DNA of 64,000 bases from Acidobacteriaceae bacterium. Its GTDB lineage: Bacteria; Acidobacteriota; Terriglobia; Terriglobales; Acidobacteriaceae. The stretch covers positions 313,652 to 377,651 of the forward strand of contig PLHW01000008.1 of assembly GCA_003139095.1 (NCBI GenBank). Direction: 5' to 3'. Position 1 is the stretch's first letter; every line of letters begins with the position of its first letter. The notes below the pieces were generated by a model that worked only from the letters and a program-made list of their open reading frames with translations, ran no database searches and was not told the DNA's origin. Positions 17,016 through 25,508 of this stretch are shown here, piece after piece. The translations under genes and the position numbers were made by a program.

Positions 17016-17312
17016 ATGGAACCTACAATCTCTCATCGTTGGTGGGCCGTAGATTGCAAAACTAAAGATTGCAAAACGACGCTGCTACTGGATTACATCG
17101 GAGCGGTAACAGAGGCGCGAGTATATAGATTCCATTTGGTGCCTCAGTGCGTCCCATTTACAACGACCTGTCCCGATTGCCACGAAACCCACGAGTATCA
17201 TGCGATTGATTTTCAGGAGGTTGAAGCCGATCCACCGCCGCTCGACTATCAACCGAACGCGGCGTTTCGGAGTGCTCTACGAAGTCACGAGCCGCCCAAA
17301 TCTTCCGAGTAA
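17016..17312 (+). CDS. Small Cys-rich protein, putative zinc finger
   Basis: 98 residues from ATG 17016, one base after the stop of the 50-residue membrane-protein gene. It contains CKTKDC near residue 14-19 and a CPDCHETHEYH segment near residue 53, giving two Cys pairs and nearby His residues that could form one zinc site. It begins with HRWWAVDCKTKDCKTTLLLD; no signal peptide. The tail is Pro-rich. Function unknown. The tight spacing argues for an operon with the preceding gene. Likely passenger of the IS1595-like cassette. Confidence 0.55.
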   Translation: MEPTISHRWWAVDCKTKDCKTTLLLDYIGAVTEARVYRFHLVPQCVPFTTTCPDCHETHEYHAIDFQEVEADPPPLDYQPNAAFRSALRSHEPPKSSE

Positions 17313-17427
17313 GAGAAGTCGGGACGCCATAGACCTTATGCGCCCCGAGATCGAGAACGAGGAAGTTTCCGATGCGTTCTGTTTTTAACTGACCTGTCAC
17401 GGCAGTTTTGATTATACTTGACGCCAT

Positions 17428-17500
17428 GGGATATTACCCCCTGGAGAAATTCTCCCTCTAAGTCTTTGATTCCAAAAGATCGCACCAGTGGGGGTATTAT
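17428..17500. repeat. Right-end inverted repeat and adjoining palindrome of the cassette
   Basis: The sequence from GGGATATTACCCCC (17428) to AGTCTTTGA (17469) resembles, in inverse orientation, the left-end core at 14991-15017. A second palindrome, ATATTACCCCCTGG (17430-17443) with CCAGTGGGGGTATTAT (17485-17500), spans the presumed right end. Further right, a CTGGCAACTGG-type short repeat occupies about 17548-17575. No gene is visible in 17313-17576. Confidence 0.45.
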
Positions 17501-17576
17501 TACCACTCAGTAAACAAAGGGTCCCAAGAAGGCATGCGAACTTCAAACTGGCAACTGGCAGCTGGCAACTGGGACC

Positions 17577-18251
17577 TTACGTGACCCGCAGAATGTCGTA
17601 CTGCACCTCGACCTTCCGCGTCGGAAACTTCGCCTCAATATGCTCTTTCACGTCGCGCACGGAGGGAATTCCATCGCGCCCAGTCAGGCCGCGCGCATCG
17701 TCAAGCAGAATAATGTGCGCGAACCGATGGCCGAGGATCATTTCCAATTCGGCCGAAAGCCGCTGCTGGTCGCCCTGTTTCCCAACCCATCCGTAATAAC
17801 CCGCATCGAGCCAGAAAAGCGCCGGCGTGTCGAGCAGAGCTAGAACTTCCGGCATTACGACGCGGCTGTCACCGCAGAAGATTCTTATGTGCGTATCGCG
17901 GGCAAATTTGCGCTGCGCTCGCTCGGCCAACTCCGGCACAAACTCGATGGAATAAATGCGCTCGAACTCGCGCCGCATGGCCGCAACCATTTCGCCATAG
18001 TAGGTTCCGGTCTCGACCAGCGTGCGCAGCCCAAAGCGCTCGCCGTATTCGCGCACCACTTTCTGCTTGAGCAGATGAGGCGATCGCTCCGGACGCCCAC
18101 GCAGAACCCAGTACCAGTAATCGGGATGATGACCAGCCGCCTTGTACGCGCCATAAAAAGGCGTGCGCTTCAGTAAACGACGAAAAGCCTTCAGAGTGTC
18201 CTCCGCGATGCAGCAAGAAGAAGCAGGAAGAAGAAGGATAGGTGCGCGCAA
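17577..18251 (-). CDS. Class I methyltransferase-like protein
   Basis: Up to 224 residues on the minus strand. The furthest start is a TTG at 18251; the real start may be closer to the KAFRRLLKRTPFYG segment, because GGAGG lies at about 18199-18203 before a CTG codon at 18194. The core has a SAM-binding-like motif (TLVETGTYYGEMVAAM), IYSIEFVPELAE, FCGDSRVVMPEVL and PALFWLDAGYYGW, then HIILLDDARGLTG. This resembles the O-methyltransferase/surface polysaccharide-associated Rossmann proteins in which Asp and His/Asp residues follow strand 4. The substrate is unknown. Confidence 0.65.
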   Translation of the reverse strand: MRAPILLLPASSCCIAEDTLKAFRRLLKRTPFYGAYKAAGHHPDYWYWVLRGRPERSPHLLKQKVVREYGERFGLRTLVETGTYYGEMVAAMRREFERIYSIEFVPELAERAQRKFARDTHIRIFCGDSRVVMPEVLALLDTPALFWLDAGYYGWVGKQGDQQRLSAELEMILGHRFAHIILLDDARGLTGRDGIPSVRDVKEHIEAKFPTRKVEVQYDILRVT

Positions 18252-18400
18252 AAAGAACAGTCAAGCAGAGCCGCGAGTCGAACTAAGCGCACAACTGGCA
18301 GACTTATCTCCGGCCATATCCGCCTCCAAACTCGGCTCGTCCAAACCCCTTGTCCCACGCCAGCCGCTCCTCTATCATCAAACATGCTGTGGGGAGCCGA

Positions 18401-20212
18401 ATGGCCGACAAGAAATCAAGAATCGATGCCCGCAAACCGTTAGTGGCCGAGAGCCCGATCTCGGACGTCTTCGAAGACCGCAAGCCATCGCAACTGGAAA
18501 CGGCGTGGGCGGAACAAACCCTCGCATCCACGCTGGAGAAAGCTCCGGAAAAGCCCATCGGCGCCGCGACCGGCACCAACCTCGACGAGCACGGCAACGC
18601 GCGCTTCAGCACGATCTCGAACGTGCCCATTCGCCGCCTCTACACGCCAGCCGACCTGCCCGCCGACTGGGACTACGATCAATATCTCGGCTATCCCGGC
18701 GAACCGCCCTACACGCGCGGCATTCACGCCACCGGCTATCGCGGCAAACTCTGGACCATGCGCATGTTCTCGGGTTTCGCCTCCCCCGAAGAGACCAACC
18801 AGCGCTACAAGTATCTCCTCGAGCATGGGGGCGGCGGGCTCTCGGTGGCCTTCGACCTGCCCACGCTCATGGGCTATGACTCCGATCATGCGGCCAGCGA
18901 AGGCGAAGTCGGAAAGTGCGGCGTCGCCATCGATTCGCTCGAAGATATGGAAATTCTTTTCGACGGCATCGACCTCGAAAAAATTACCACCTCGATGACC
19001 ATCAATTCTCCCGCGAGCGCGCTGTGGGCGATGTATCTCGTAGTCGCCGAGAAGCAGGGCGCCGACTGGAAGAAAATCTCCGGCACGATTCAGAACGACA
19101 TCCTGAAGGAATACATCGCGCAGAAGGAATATATTTATCCGCCGGCGCCGAGCATGCGCCTGGTGATCGACACGTTTGAGTTCGGATCGAAGTTCACGCC
19201 GCGTTTTAACACGATTTCAATCTCGGGCTATCACATTCGCGAGGCCGGCTCGACGGCGCTCCAGGAGTTGGCTTTCACCATCTACGACGGCGTCGAATAC
19301 GTCGAGTGGGCGCGCCGCCGCGGCCTCGATGTGGACGAATTCGGTCCGCGCCTCAGCTTCTTCTTCAACGCGCATAACGATTTCTTCGAGGAGATCGCAA
19401 AATACCGCGCGGCTCGCAAGATCTGGTACCGGCTGATGAAAGACCGCTTCGGCGCGAAGAACGACCGCACGCGTCTGATGCGCTTCCACACGCAGACCGC
19501 GGGCGTTTCGCTGCCGGCGCAGCAACCGAGAAACAACATTGCGCGCGTCGCCTTACAGGCGCTCGCGGCCGTGCTCGGAGGCACGCAGTCGCTGCATACC
19601 GACTCCTACGATGAGGCGCTCGCCCTGCCGACCGAAGAAGCGGCGCGCATTGCGCTGCGCACGCAGCAAATCATCGCGTATGAATCGGGAGTGGCGCAAA
19701 CCGTCGATCCGCTCGGCGGCAGCTACTTTGTGGAGAAGTTCACGCTCGACATGGAAAAGGGCGCGTTCGATTATTTCGAAAAGCTCGACCAGATGGGCGG
19801 AATGGTGAAGGCCATCGAGCGCGGCTATCCGCAGAAGGAAATTGCCGAGGCCAGTTATCAGTACCAGCGCGCCGTTGAAGCAAACGAAAAGATCACGGTA
19901 GGCGTGAACGATTTCGTCATCGACGAGGAGTCGCCAAAAATTCTCTATATCGGTGAATCGGTAGCGCGCTCTCAAACCGCAAAGCTAAAAGCGCTGCGCG
20001 CCCGGCGCTCGAACGAAGAGGTCACGCGCAGGCTTGACGCCTTGAAGCAAGCGGCCGCAAAAACGCCAACCGCGGGCACCAATGGCGCGATCTCCGATGC
20101 GAACACCATGCCATACATCGTCGATGCCGTGCGCGCCTACGCCACCGTCGGCGAAATCTGCGAAGCGCTGCGCCAAGTGTATGGAACCTACACGGAAGTG
20201 AGTATCACGTAG
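18401..20212 (+). CDS. Acyl-CoA mutase large subunit, isobutyryl-CoA mutase-like
   Basis: 603 residues from ATG 18401, which has a good ribosome site (GGGGA at 18391-18395). The methylmalonyl-CoA mutase TIM-barrel domain is complete ([77 protein letters not shown]). There is no C-terminal cobalamin-binding domain, so it needs a separate small subunit. Substrate-specifying residues: Phe123 (TMRMFSGF) stands where MCM has Tyr89, and Gln241 ([12 protein letters not shown]) where MCM has Arg207, with the same 118-residue spacing. Family knowledge: Phe/Gln at these sites mark isobutyryl-CoA mutase. No small subunit or MeaB-type chaperone gene is in the window. Confidence 0.85.
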   Translation: MADKKSRIDARKPLVAESPISDVFEDRKPSQLETAWAEQTLASTLEKAPEKPIGAATGTNLDEHGNARFSTISNVPIRRLYTPADLPADWDYDQYLGYPGEPPYTRGIHATGYRGKLWTMRMFSGFASPEETNQRYKYLLEHGGGGLSVAFDLPTLMGYDSDHAASEGEVGKCGVAIDSLEDMEILFDGIDLEKITTSMTINSPASALWAMYLVVAEKQGADWKKISGTIQNDILKEYIAQKEYIYPPAPSMRLVIDTFEFGSKFTPRFNTISISGYHIREAGSTALQELAFTIYDGVEYVEWARRRGLDVDEFGPRLSFFFNAHNDFFEEIAKYRAARKIWYRLMKDRFGAKNDRTRLMRFHTQTAGVSLPAQQPRNNIARVALQALAAVLGGTQSLHTDSYDEALALPTEEAARIALRTQQIIAYESGVAQTVDPLGGSYFVEKFTLDMEKGAFDYFEKLDQMGGMVKAIERGYPQKEIAEASYQYQRAVEANEKITVGVNDFVIDEESPKILYIGESVARSQTAKLKALRARRSNEEVTRRLDALKQAAAKTPTAGTNGAISDANTMPYIVDAVRAYATVGEICEALRQVYGTYTEVSIT

Positions 20213-20257
20213 CGAACGCGGCCGGATCCGCGGCGCTGGAATGCACGCTCGCGTCTC

Positions 20258-21121
20258 TCACTCCACCACGATTCCCGCGTAGCCCACGACTGTTTCCCGC
20301 TCGCCGGAAACATCGCCCGAAGTCGCGTAACGTACCAGCGTAGTCCGAGTCGCGCCCAGGATCTTGGCCGCCGTCAGCATCACGATGGTCGGCCCAAAGC
20401 CGCACATGCTGATGCCTTCGGTCATCACGACTTCCCACAATCCCCGCGCATCCATCGCCAGTACGCGCTCAATCGCCTTGTGATCCTTCACGCGAGTCAC
20501 GGCGTCAGATTCGTAATGGTTCATGTCGCTCGATGCGATGATCAGGACTTTCCGCTCGCCTTCTTGCTCACGTTCGCCGAGCGCTGAGAACGAGCCGACC
20601 ACTTCCGCGACCGCCTCTCCCAATCCGCGCAGCACTCCAAAATCGCTGGTACCAATCGCAATGGGAACAATATGCAATTCACGCTGCCGCGCCTGCAAGA
20701 ACGGCAATTGCACCTCAATCGCATGTTCGCTGCGGTGCGCCGCGCTATCCTCCTCCAATGCCGGGAACAGGCGCAGCAACTGCGTCGCGAGCTCCGGGTC
20801 CGGCGCGACCTCACCCAGCGGAGTCTGCCAGCGCGTCGCGCTCATGATCGCCAGCGGCGATCCGCGTCCGGTGTGGTTCGGACAGAGAATGATGCAATGC
20901 TCCGGAATCTCCAGCCGCGCAAACACCGCGCCCGCAACATGTCCCGAGTACATATATCCCGCGTGCGGGACAACGCATCCAATCGCCGAAATGCGCGCAG
21001 CCTCACTCGCACCTCGCGGTTCGTGATTCGAAGTGTACTCGCGGATCTCGCGCAGCAGTTCTTCAGACTTCCCGGGATAAAATCTGCCCGCAACCGCCGC
21101 CGGTCGTAAGTTGGAGGTCAT
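20258..21121 (-). CDS. MEMO-family protein (AmmeMemoRadiSam system protein B)
   Basis: 287 residues from ATG 21121; the frame extends upstream but MTSNLRPAAVAGRFYPG is the usual start of this family. The conserved histidine/cysteine motifs are present: CVVPHAGYMYSG, CPNHTGRGSPLA, SEHAIEVQLPFLQ and IASSDMNHYES. In the family these line a dioxygenase-like metal site. In many bacteria the gene is clustered with an AMMECR1 gene and a radical SAM gene; neither partner is seen here. It is convergent with the mutase gene, only 45 bp away. Confidence 0.88.
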   Translation of the reverse strand: MTSNLRPAAVAGRFYPGKSEELLREIREYTSNHEPRGASEAARISAIGCVVPHAGYMYSGHVAGAVFARLEIPEHCIILCPNHTGRGSPLAIMSATRWQTPLGEVAPDPELATQLLRLFPALEEDSAAHRSEHAIEVQLPFLQARQRELHIVPIAIGTSDFGVLRGLGEAVAEVVGSFSALGEREQEGERKVLIIASSDMNHYESDAVTRVKDHKAIERVLAMDARGLWEVVMTEGISMCGFGPTIVMLTAAKILGATRTTLVRYATSGDVSGERETVVGYAGIVVE

Positions 21122-21247
21122 AAGCAGCAACTTCCTGGCGAGGGCCAGTTTAGAAGGCGACGATTGAGACGCCGCCAACTCCCGCCACGCCGCAAACCGC
21201 GGCAAGATTCAATCCATTGCCGCCAGTAACGGAGTTTGCTTGCCAGA

Positions 21248-22099
21248 TCAGGGCCCGTCCCGCAGCGCCCGAAAGACGGCCGCGCTCTTTTCCAGCCCCA
21301 GCGCTTCCGCCCGAATCGCCGGCTTGACGCCGCTTTTCGCCAGCGCAGCGCGCAGCACACCTTCATCATACTGCGTCTTCAAATTATTCCACAGCGTCTT
21401 ACGCTTCTGCCCAAAGCTCAATTTCAAAAAAGCAATAAACTCCGCCTCCGCGACTCCCAACGCCTCCAATTGCGGCTTGATCGTGATCCGCACCACGCTC
21501 GAGTGCACCTTGGGCGGTGGAGCAAACGCCGCCGGCGGCAGCGTGAACAGCTTCTCGACTCGGCCATACAACTGCGCCGTCGCCGAAAGCAAGCCATAGT
21601 CGCTGCTTCCGGCCTTGGCCGCCAAGCGGTCCGCCACTTCTTTTTGCACCATAATTACGATCGTCGAAAAATATCGGTGATATTCAAAGAGCCGCAGCAA
21701 AATGTCGGATGTAATGTAGTAAGGCAGATTGCCCACCACGCGCGCCTTTTCCGGCGCAAACGTCAGACCCGGCCGCAACGTGCCCGGCTTCGGCCCAAAC
21801 ACCGTGTCCAACTCAATCTTCAGAATGTCGCCTTCGATAATCTCGACGTTCTGATAGAGCCCGAACTTCAACCGCAACTGCGCTGAGAGCACACGATCCA
21901 ACTCCACCGCAATCAGTCGCTGCGCCTTCTGCGCAAGAATTTCGGTGATCGCGCCGCGTCCCGGCCCAATTTCAAGTACCGTCGCGCCTTTCACGTCACC
22001 CAAAGCTTCCACAATGCGCACTCCTGCCGCATCGTCGACTAGAAAATGTTGCCCCAGCTTCGGCGTCGGCACTCTCTTTTGAGCGGCGCTCTTCGGCAC
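21248..22099 (-). CDS. rsmA: 16S rRNA dimethyladenosine transferase
   Basis: 283 residues from GTG 22099. Motifs: LGQHFLVDD, VLEIGPGRGAITEIL (SAM motif I), LIAVELDR, and VVGNLPYYITSDILL with the catalytic NLPY of N6-adenine methyltransferases. The C-terminal helical domain includes FGQKRKTLWNNLK. It dimethylates A1518 and A1519 in the 3' end of 16S rRNA during ribosome assembly. The length and motifs are normal. It is followed on the same strand by the MEMO gene after a 126-bp spacer (21122-21247) that shows no gene. Confidence 0.94.
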   Translation of the reverse strand: MPKSAAQKRVPTPKLGQHFLVDDAAGVRIVEALGDVKGATVLEIGPGRGAITEILAQKAQRLIAVELDRVLSAQLRLKFGLYQNVEIIEGDILKIELDTVFGPKPGTLRPGLTFAPEKARVVGNLPYYITSDILLRLFEYHRYFSTIVIMVQKEVADRLAAKAGSSDYGLLSATAQLYGRVEKLFTLPPAAFAPPPKVHSSVVRITIKPQLEALGVAEAEFIAFLKLSFGQKRKTLWNNLKTQYDEGVLRAALAKSGVKPAIRAEALGLEKSAAVFRALRDGP

Positions 22100-22279
22100 G
22101 TTTGACCCCCTCTCTTCCCCGCTTTAGACTGAAATGCGATTTGTAATTTCCTAATTTGTGATTGAAAACCTATGCCACCGCGATTTTTAATTACCAATCG
22201 CAAATTGGCAATTACAAGTGCCCGAATCATCATAGCTTGAGCGAAGCCAATGTTGTTTCGCTCAGGAGGCTTATTCGTA

Positions 22280-23779
22280 ATGCATATCGCCTTCGCAGCA
22301 TCCGAGTGCGTCCCATATTCCAAGACCGGCGGCCTTGCCGACGTGGTCGGCGCCCTCCCGCACGCCCTCGCCGCTCTCGGACACCAGGTGAGCGTCTACC
22401 TCCCGCGCTACCGTCAAACCAAACTCTCCGATGCCGACACTGTTGTTGCCAGCGTCACCGTGCCCTTCGACGATAAATACCGCTTCTGCTCTGTGGTTGC
22501 CGCGGGCTCGAAGGCCGGCGTCAAATTCTACTTCGTCGATTATCCGCCCTACTTCGATCGCGAATCGCTCTACGGAACTTCCGCCGCCGACTATCCAGAC
22601 AATGCGGAGCGCTTCGCTCTCTTCTCTCGTGCCGTTCTCGAAGCCTCCAAAATTCTCGGCGTCCCAAACATCTTCCACTGCCATGACTGGCAAACTGCGC
22701 TCGTGCCCATTATGTTGCGCACGTTTTACACCGAAGACCCTGCCTTCGCTCAGACCGGCACCGTCTTCACTATCCACAATATGGGCTACCAGGGCCTGTT
22801 TCTGCCGGAAACTCTGCCGCTGCTCATGCTTCCATGGGATCTGTTCACCATCTCGAAGATGGAATTTTTCGGCCAGGTGAATTTCCTGAAAGGTGCGCTC
22901 GTCTACTCCGATTTCGTGACCACGGTCAGCAAGAAGTACAGCCAGGAAATTCAGACGACCGAATATGGATTCGGCCTCGAAGGCGTCCTGCGCAACCGTG
23001 CCGCCACCGTCACCGGCATTCTCAACGGCGTCGATTACGACGAGTGGAGTCCGCAGACTGACAAGTTCATCGCCGCGAAATATTCACCGCAAGACCTGAG
23101 CGGCAAACCGAAGTGCAAACAGGACCTGCTCAACGCGTTCGGCGTCACCAGCGCCAGCCCCGAAATTCCTGTGATCGGCATCGTCTCCCGCTTCGCCGCG
23201 CAAAAAGGCTTCGACCTGATCGCGCAGATCATGGATCGCCTCGCCCGCGAAGACATGATCGTCGTCACCCTCGGCACCGGAGACAAGCTCTACGAAGAAA
23301 TGTTTCAGCGCCTCAACAAACAGTTCCCCAACAAAATTGCCATCAAGGTCGCGTACGACAACACCATCGCGCACAAGATCGAAGCCGGCGCTGACATGTT
23401 CCTCATGCCTTCGCGCTACGAACCTTGCGGTCTCAACCAGATCTACAGCCTGAAGTATGGAACTGTGCCAATCGTGCGCGCGACCGGCGGATTGGACGAC
23501 ACGATTGAACCGTGGGACGCGCGCAGCGGAAAAGGAACAGGCTTCAAGTTCACCGACTACACTGGCGAGTCATTGTTGCTGACCATCAAGCAAGCTTTGT
23601 CGGCCTATCACGATCAAACTTCCTGGCAGACGCTGATGCGCAACGGCATGGCGCGCGATTTCTCCTGGGGCGCTTCCGCGCGCGAGTACGGCAAAATCTA
23701 CGAGAAGGTCCGGCAAATGCGAGCCAGTTCCGAAGCAACTTCAGCCGCGAGCCCGAAAAAGGATGCGGTGCTCTCATAG
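22280..23779 (+). CDS. glgA: Glycogen synthase
   Basis: 499 residues from ATG 22280, with a ribosome site AGGAGG at 22264-22269. The N-terminal ADP-glucose-binding segment is canonical (HIAFAASECVPYSKTGGLADVVG). HCHDWQTALVPIM, TIHNMGYQGLF, TVSKKYSQEI and ILNGVDYDEWSP follow. The C-terminal GT-B half has GIVSRFAAQKGFDLI, then MFLMPSRYEPCGLNQIYSLKYGT with the catalytic E-x7-E region. It elongates alpha-1,4-glucan from ADP-glucose. It is divergent from rsmA. The 180-bp spacer holds inverted AATTTGTAATT-like repeats at about 22140-22220. Confidence 0.95.
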   Translation: MHIAFAASECVPYSKTGGLADVVGALPHALAALGHQVSVYLPRYRQTKLSDADTVVASVTVPFDDKYRFCSVVAAGSKAGVKFYFVDYPPYFDRESLYGTSAADYPDNAERFALFSRAVLEASKILGVPNIFHCHDWQTALVPIMLRTFYTEDPAFAQTGTVFTIHNMGYQGLFLPETLPLLMLPWDLFTISKMEFFGQVNFLKGALVYSDFVTTVSKKYSQEIQTTEYGFGLEGVLRNRAATVTGILNGVDYDEWSPQTDKFIAAKYSPQDLSGKPKCKQDLLNAFGVTSASPEIPVIGIVSRFAAQKGFDLIAQIMDRLAREDMIVVTLGTGDKLYEEMFQRLNKQFPNKIAIKVAYDNTIAHKIEAGADMFLMPSRYEPCGLNQIYSLKYGTVPIVRATGGLDDTIEPWDARSGKGTGFKFTDYTGESLLLTIKQALSAYHDQTSWQTLMRNGMARDFSWGASAREYGKIYEKVRQMRASSEATSAASPKKDAVLS

Positions 23780-23923
23780 TTGGCGATTCCAACCTTTCCA
23801 CCAAACGCCGCGCTTTTCCCTACAACTCGTTTGCCAGGGCATTTGCTGCACCTCGTCGGTTAGAATCGTGTGGGCGAATGTCCGGCGAACGCTCCGCTGC
23901 ATTGCGCCTGTATAGATCCGCCG

Positions 23924-25261
23924 ATGAACCAATCTTCCGATGACCCGATTCACCGCACCATCTTTCATGTAGATATGGATGCGTTCTTTGTGTCGGTGGA
24001 AGAGCTGTTCGATCCTTCGCTCGTAGGCAAACCTGTTGTTGTCGGCGGACAGCGCGAGGAACGCGGAGTTGTTTCGGCGGCTTCTTATGCGGCGCGCAAG
24101 TTTGGCGTGCATTCTGCGATGCCTTTGAGGACTGCGGCGAAGCTTTGTCCACAGGCGATTTTCGTCGATGGTCATCCAGAACGTTATCGCGAGTACTCGC
24201 ACAAGGTGCATGAAGTTCTGGGGCACTTTTCGCCGCTCGTCGAGATGGCTTCGGTTGACGAAGCATATCTCGACATGACTGGGACTGAGCGTCTTCACGG
24301 ACCTGCCATGCGCTGCGCTGAGCGGTTACACGCGGAGATGAAGTCTTCGACGCAACTCAACTGCTCGATCGGGATTGGAACTTCGCGGCTGATCGCCAAA
24401 GTCTCGTCGGCCAAAGCGAAACCGAATGGCGTGCTTTGGGTTTTGCCGGGACAGGAAGCCAGGTTTCTTGCGCCTCTCAACGTCGGAGATATTCCTGGCG
24501 TTGGCAAGGTGATGGAGAAGAATCTCGCGGAGATGGGAATTCTTCGTGTACGCGATCTTGCCAAACTTGACGACGGCGAACTGGAGCGGCGCTTCGGAAA
24601 ATGGGGACTTGCGCTCGCGGGAAAATCGCGCGGCGAAGATGCGGGAGGTTGGTTCGATGCCGCTGTTGGCGAGCATTCTGACCCGAAATCGATTAGCCAC
24701 GAACACACGTTTAATGAAGATACTGCGGATCGCGAGCGAATCGAATCGACGCTGATGCGGCTGAGCGAAATGGTAGGAAGGCGATTGCGCGAAGGCGGAT
24801 ATTTTGCGCGAACGATTCAGCTCAAATTGCGCTACAAGGATTTCACGACGATTACACGCGCGCATTCGCTGGAGCAACCGACACAAATGGATCACGAAAT
24901 TTTCGAAAATTCGCGGCGGCTTTTTTTGCGCAACTGGAAGCAGGGGGCGCCGGTGCGGCTGCTGGGAGTGCAGACTTCAAACTTCGAGGCGGGGCCCGCG
25001 CAGCTCGATCTGCTGGAACCGGCGCGCGACGGGCTTCCAAGGAATGACCGCTGGCAGAAAGTTCTGGCGGCGGCGGATCATCTGCGCGACAAATACGGCG
25101 AGTCCACGATTGGCCTCGCGACCGGCATGAAGGGCACCTTCCGCGAGCGGACCCACGAAAATCCGGCTAGCCTGCCGGGGCGAGGGCCGGAGAAAAAATC
25201 TCGGAAGGATGAGCGTACCGGCTCACCACAGAGTCACAGAGACACAGAGAATTCGGAATGA
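23924..25261 (+). CDS. dinB: DNA polymerase IV (Y family)
   Basis: 445 residues from ATG 23924. Catalytic motifs are IFHVDMDAFFVSVEE (first metal Asp), VVVGGQREERGVVSAASYAARKFGVHSAMP, and EMASVDEAYLDMTG (catalytic Asp-Glu). The helix-hairpin-helix segment (VGDIPGVGKVMEKNL) and little-finger domain (FENSRRLFLRNWKQGAPVRLLGV) follow. It performs error-prone translesion synthesis. Oddities: the first codons overlap a dispersed GATGACCCGATT repeat, and the last ~12 residues (GSPQSHRDTENSE) are encoded by a CACAGAGTCACAGAGACAC-type intergenic repeat, so both termini appear altered by repeat insertion. No beta-clamp-binding motif was seen at the very end. Confidence 0.92.
   Translation: MNQSSDDPIHRTIFHVDMDAFFVSVEELFDPSLVGKPVVVGGQREERGVVSAASYAARKFGVHSAMPLRTAAKLCPQAIFVDGHPERYREYSHKVHEVLGHFSPLVEMASVDEAYLDMTGTERLHGPAMRCAERLHAEMKSSTQLNCSIGIGTSRLIAKVSSAKAKPNGVLWVLPGQEARFLAPLNVGDIPGVGKVMEKNLAEMGILRVRDLAKLDDGELERRFGKWGLALAGKSRGEDAGGWFDAAVGEHSDPKSISHEHTFNEDTADRERIESTLMRLSEMVGRRLREGGYFARTIQLKLRYKDFTTITRAHSLEQPTQMDHEIFENSRRLFLRNWKQGAPVRLLGVQTSNFEAGPAQLDLLEPARDGLPRNDRWQKVLAAADHLRDKYGESTIGLATGMKGTFRERTHENPASLPGRGPEKKSRKDERTGSPQSHRDTENSE
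25224..25253. repeat. CACAGAG-type dispersed repeat, copy 1
   Basis: CACCACAGAGTCACAGAGAC and following bases form a tandem of CACAGAG-like units. It encodes the extreme C-terminus of the DNA polymerase IV gene. A copy in the opposite orientation lies at about 46745-46778 between two genes. Confidence 0.5.
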
Positions 25262-25345
25262 ACGACTGTGCGCGGAGTTGAAACTGGGCCGCCGGGGGCC
25301 CTTCGACTCCGCAGAGACGTCACTGCGTGAAGTCTCTGCTGCGCT

Positions 25346-25452
25346 CAGGATGACAGAAAGAAGAAATGACATCCTCTCAGGATGACAACGGAAAAGGTCA
25401 CAAGCGCTCAGGATGATAACGGAAAAAGGTCACAAGCTCTCAGGATGACAAT
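25346..25452. repeat. CTCAGGATGACA tandem repeat array
   Basis: The motif CTCAGGATGA(C/T)A occurs at about 25346, 25377, 25409 and 25439, spaced 30-32 bp. Copies 2 and 3 are followed by ACGGAAAAGGTCACAAGC-like sequence. The array fills most of the gap between dinB and the ABC transporter genes (25262-25508), in which no gene is seen. Confidence 0.6.
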
Positions 25453-25508
25453 TCGACTTATGGCGCGAACGCGGATAAGAGTTGGGGCGCGGTTTCTGGC
25501 TCAGGACT

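Larger units (their letters stand above)
14991..17469 (+). mobile_element. IS1595-like element with passenger genes (proposed boundaries)
   Basis: Left end TCAAAGACCTGGAGAGGGA (14991-15009) with AATATCCC at 15010-15017. The right end at 17428-17469, read on the minus strand, begins TCAAAGACTTAGAGGGAG and closes with AATATCCC. The two ends are imperfect inverted repeats sharing the outer TCAAAGAC and inner AATATCCC blocks, with a longer spacer on the right. Between them lie the transposase gene and three small uncharacterised genes, all on the plus strand. No clear 8-bp target duplication was found (left flank CTTATTTC, right flank TTCCAAAA). The boundaries are therefore a hypothesis. Confidence 0.45.

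Noticed and set aside
18350-18400. Upstream start of the acyl-CoA mutase gene
   Set aside because: The extra residues have no family match and ATG 18401 has a good ribosome site.
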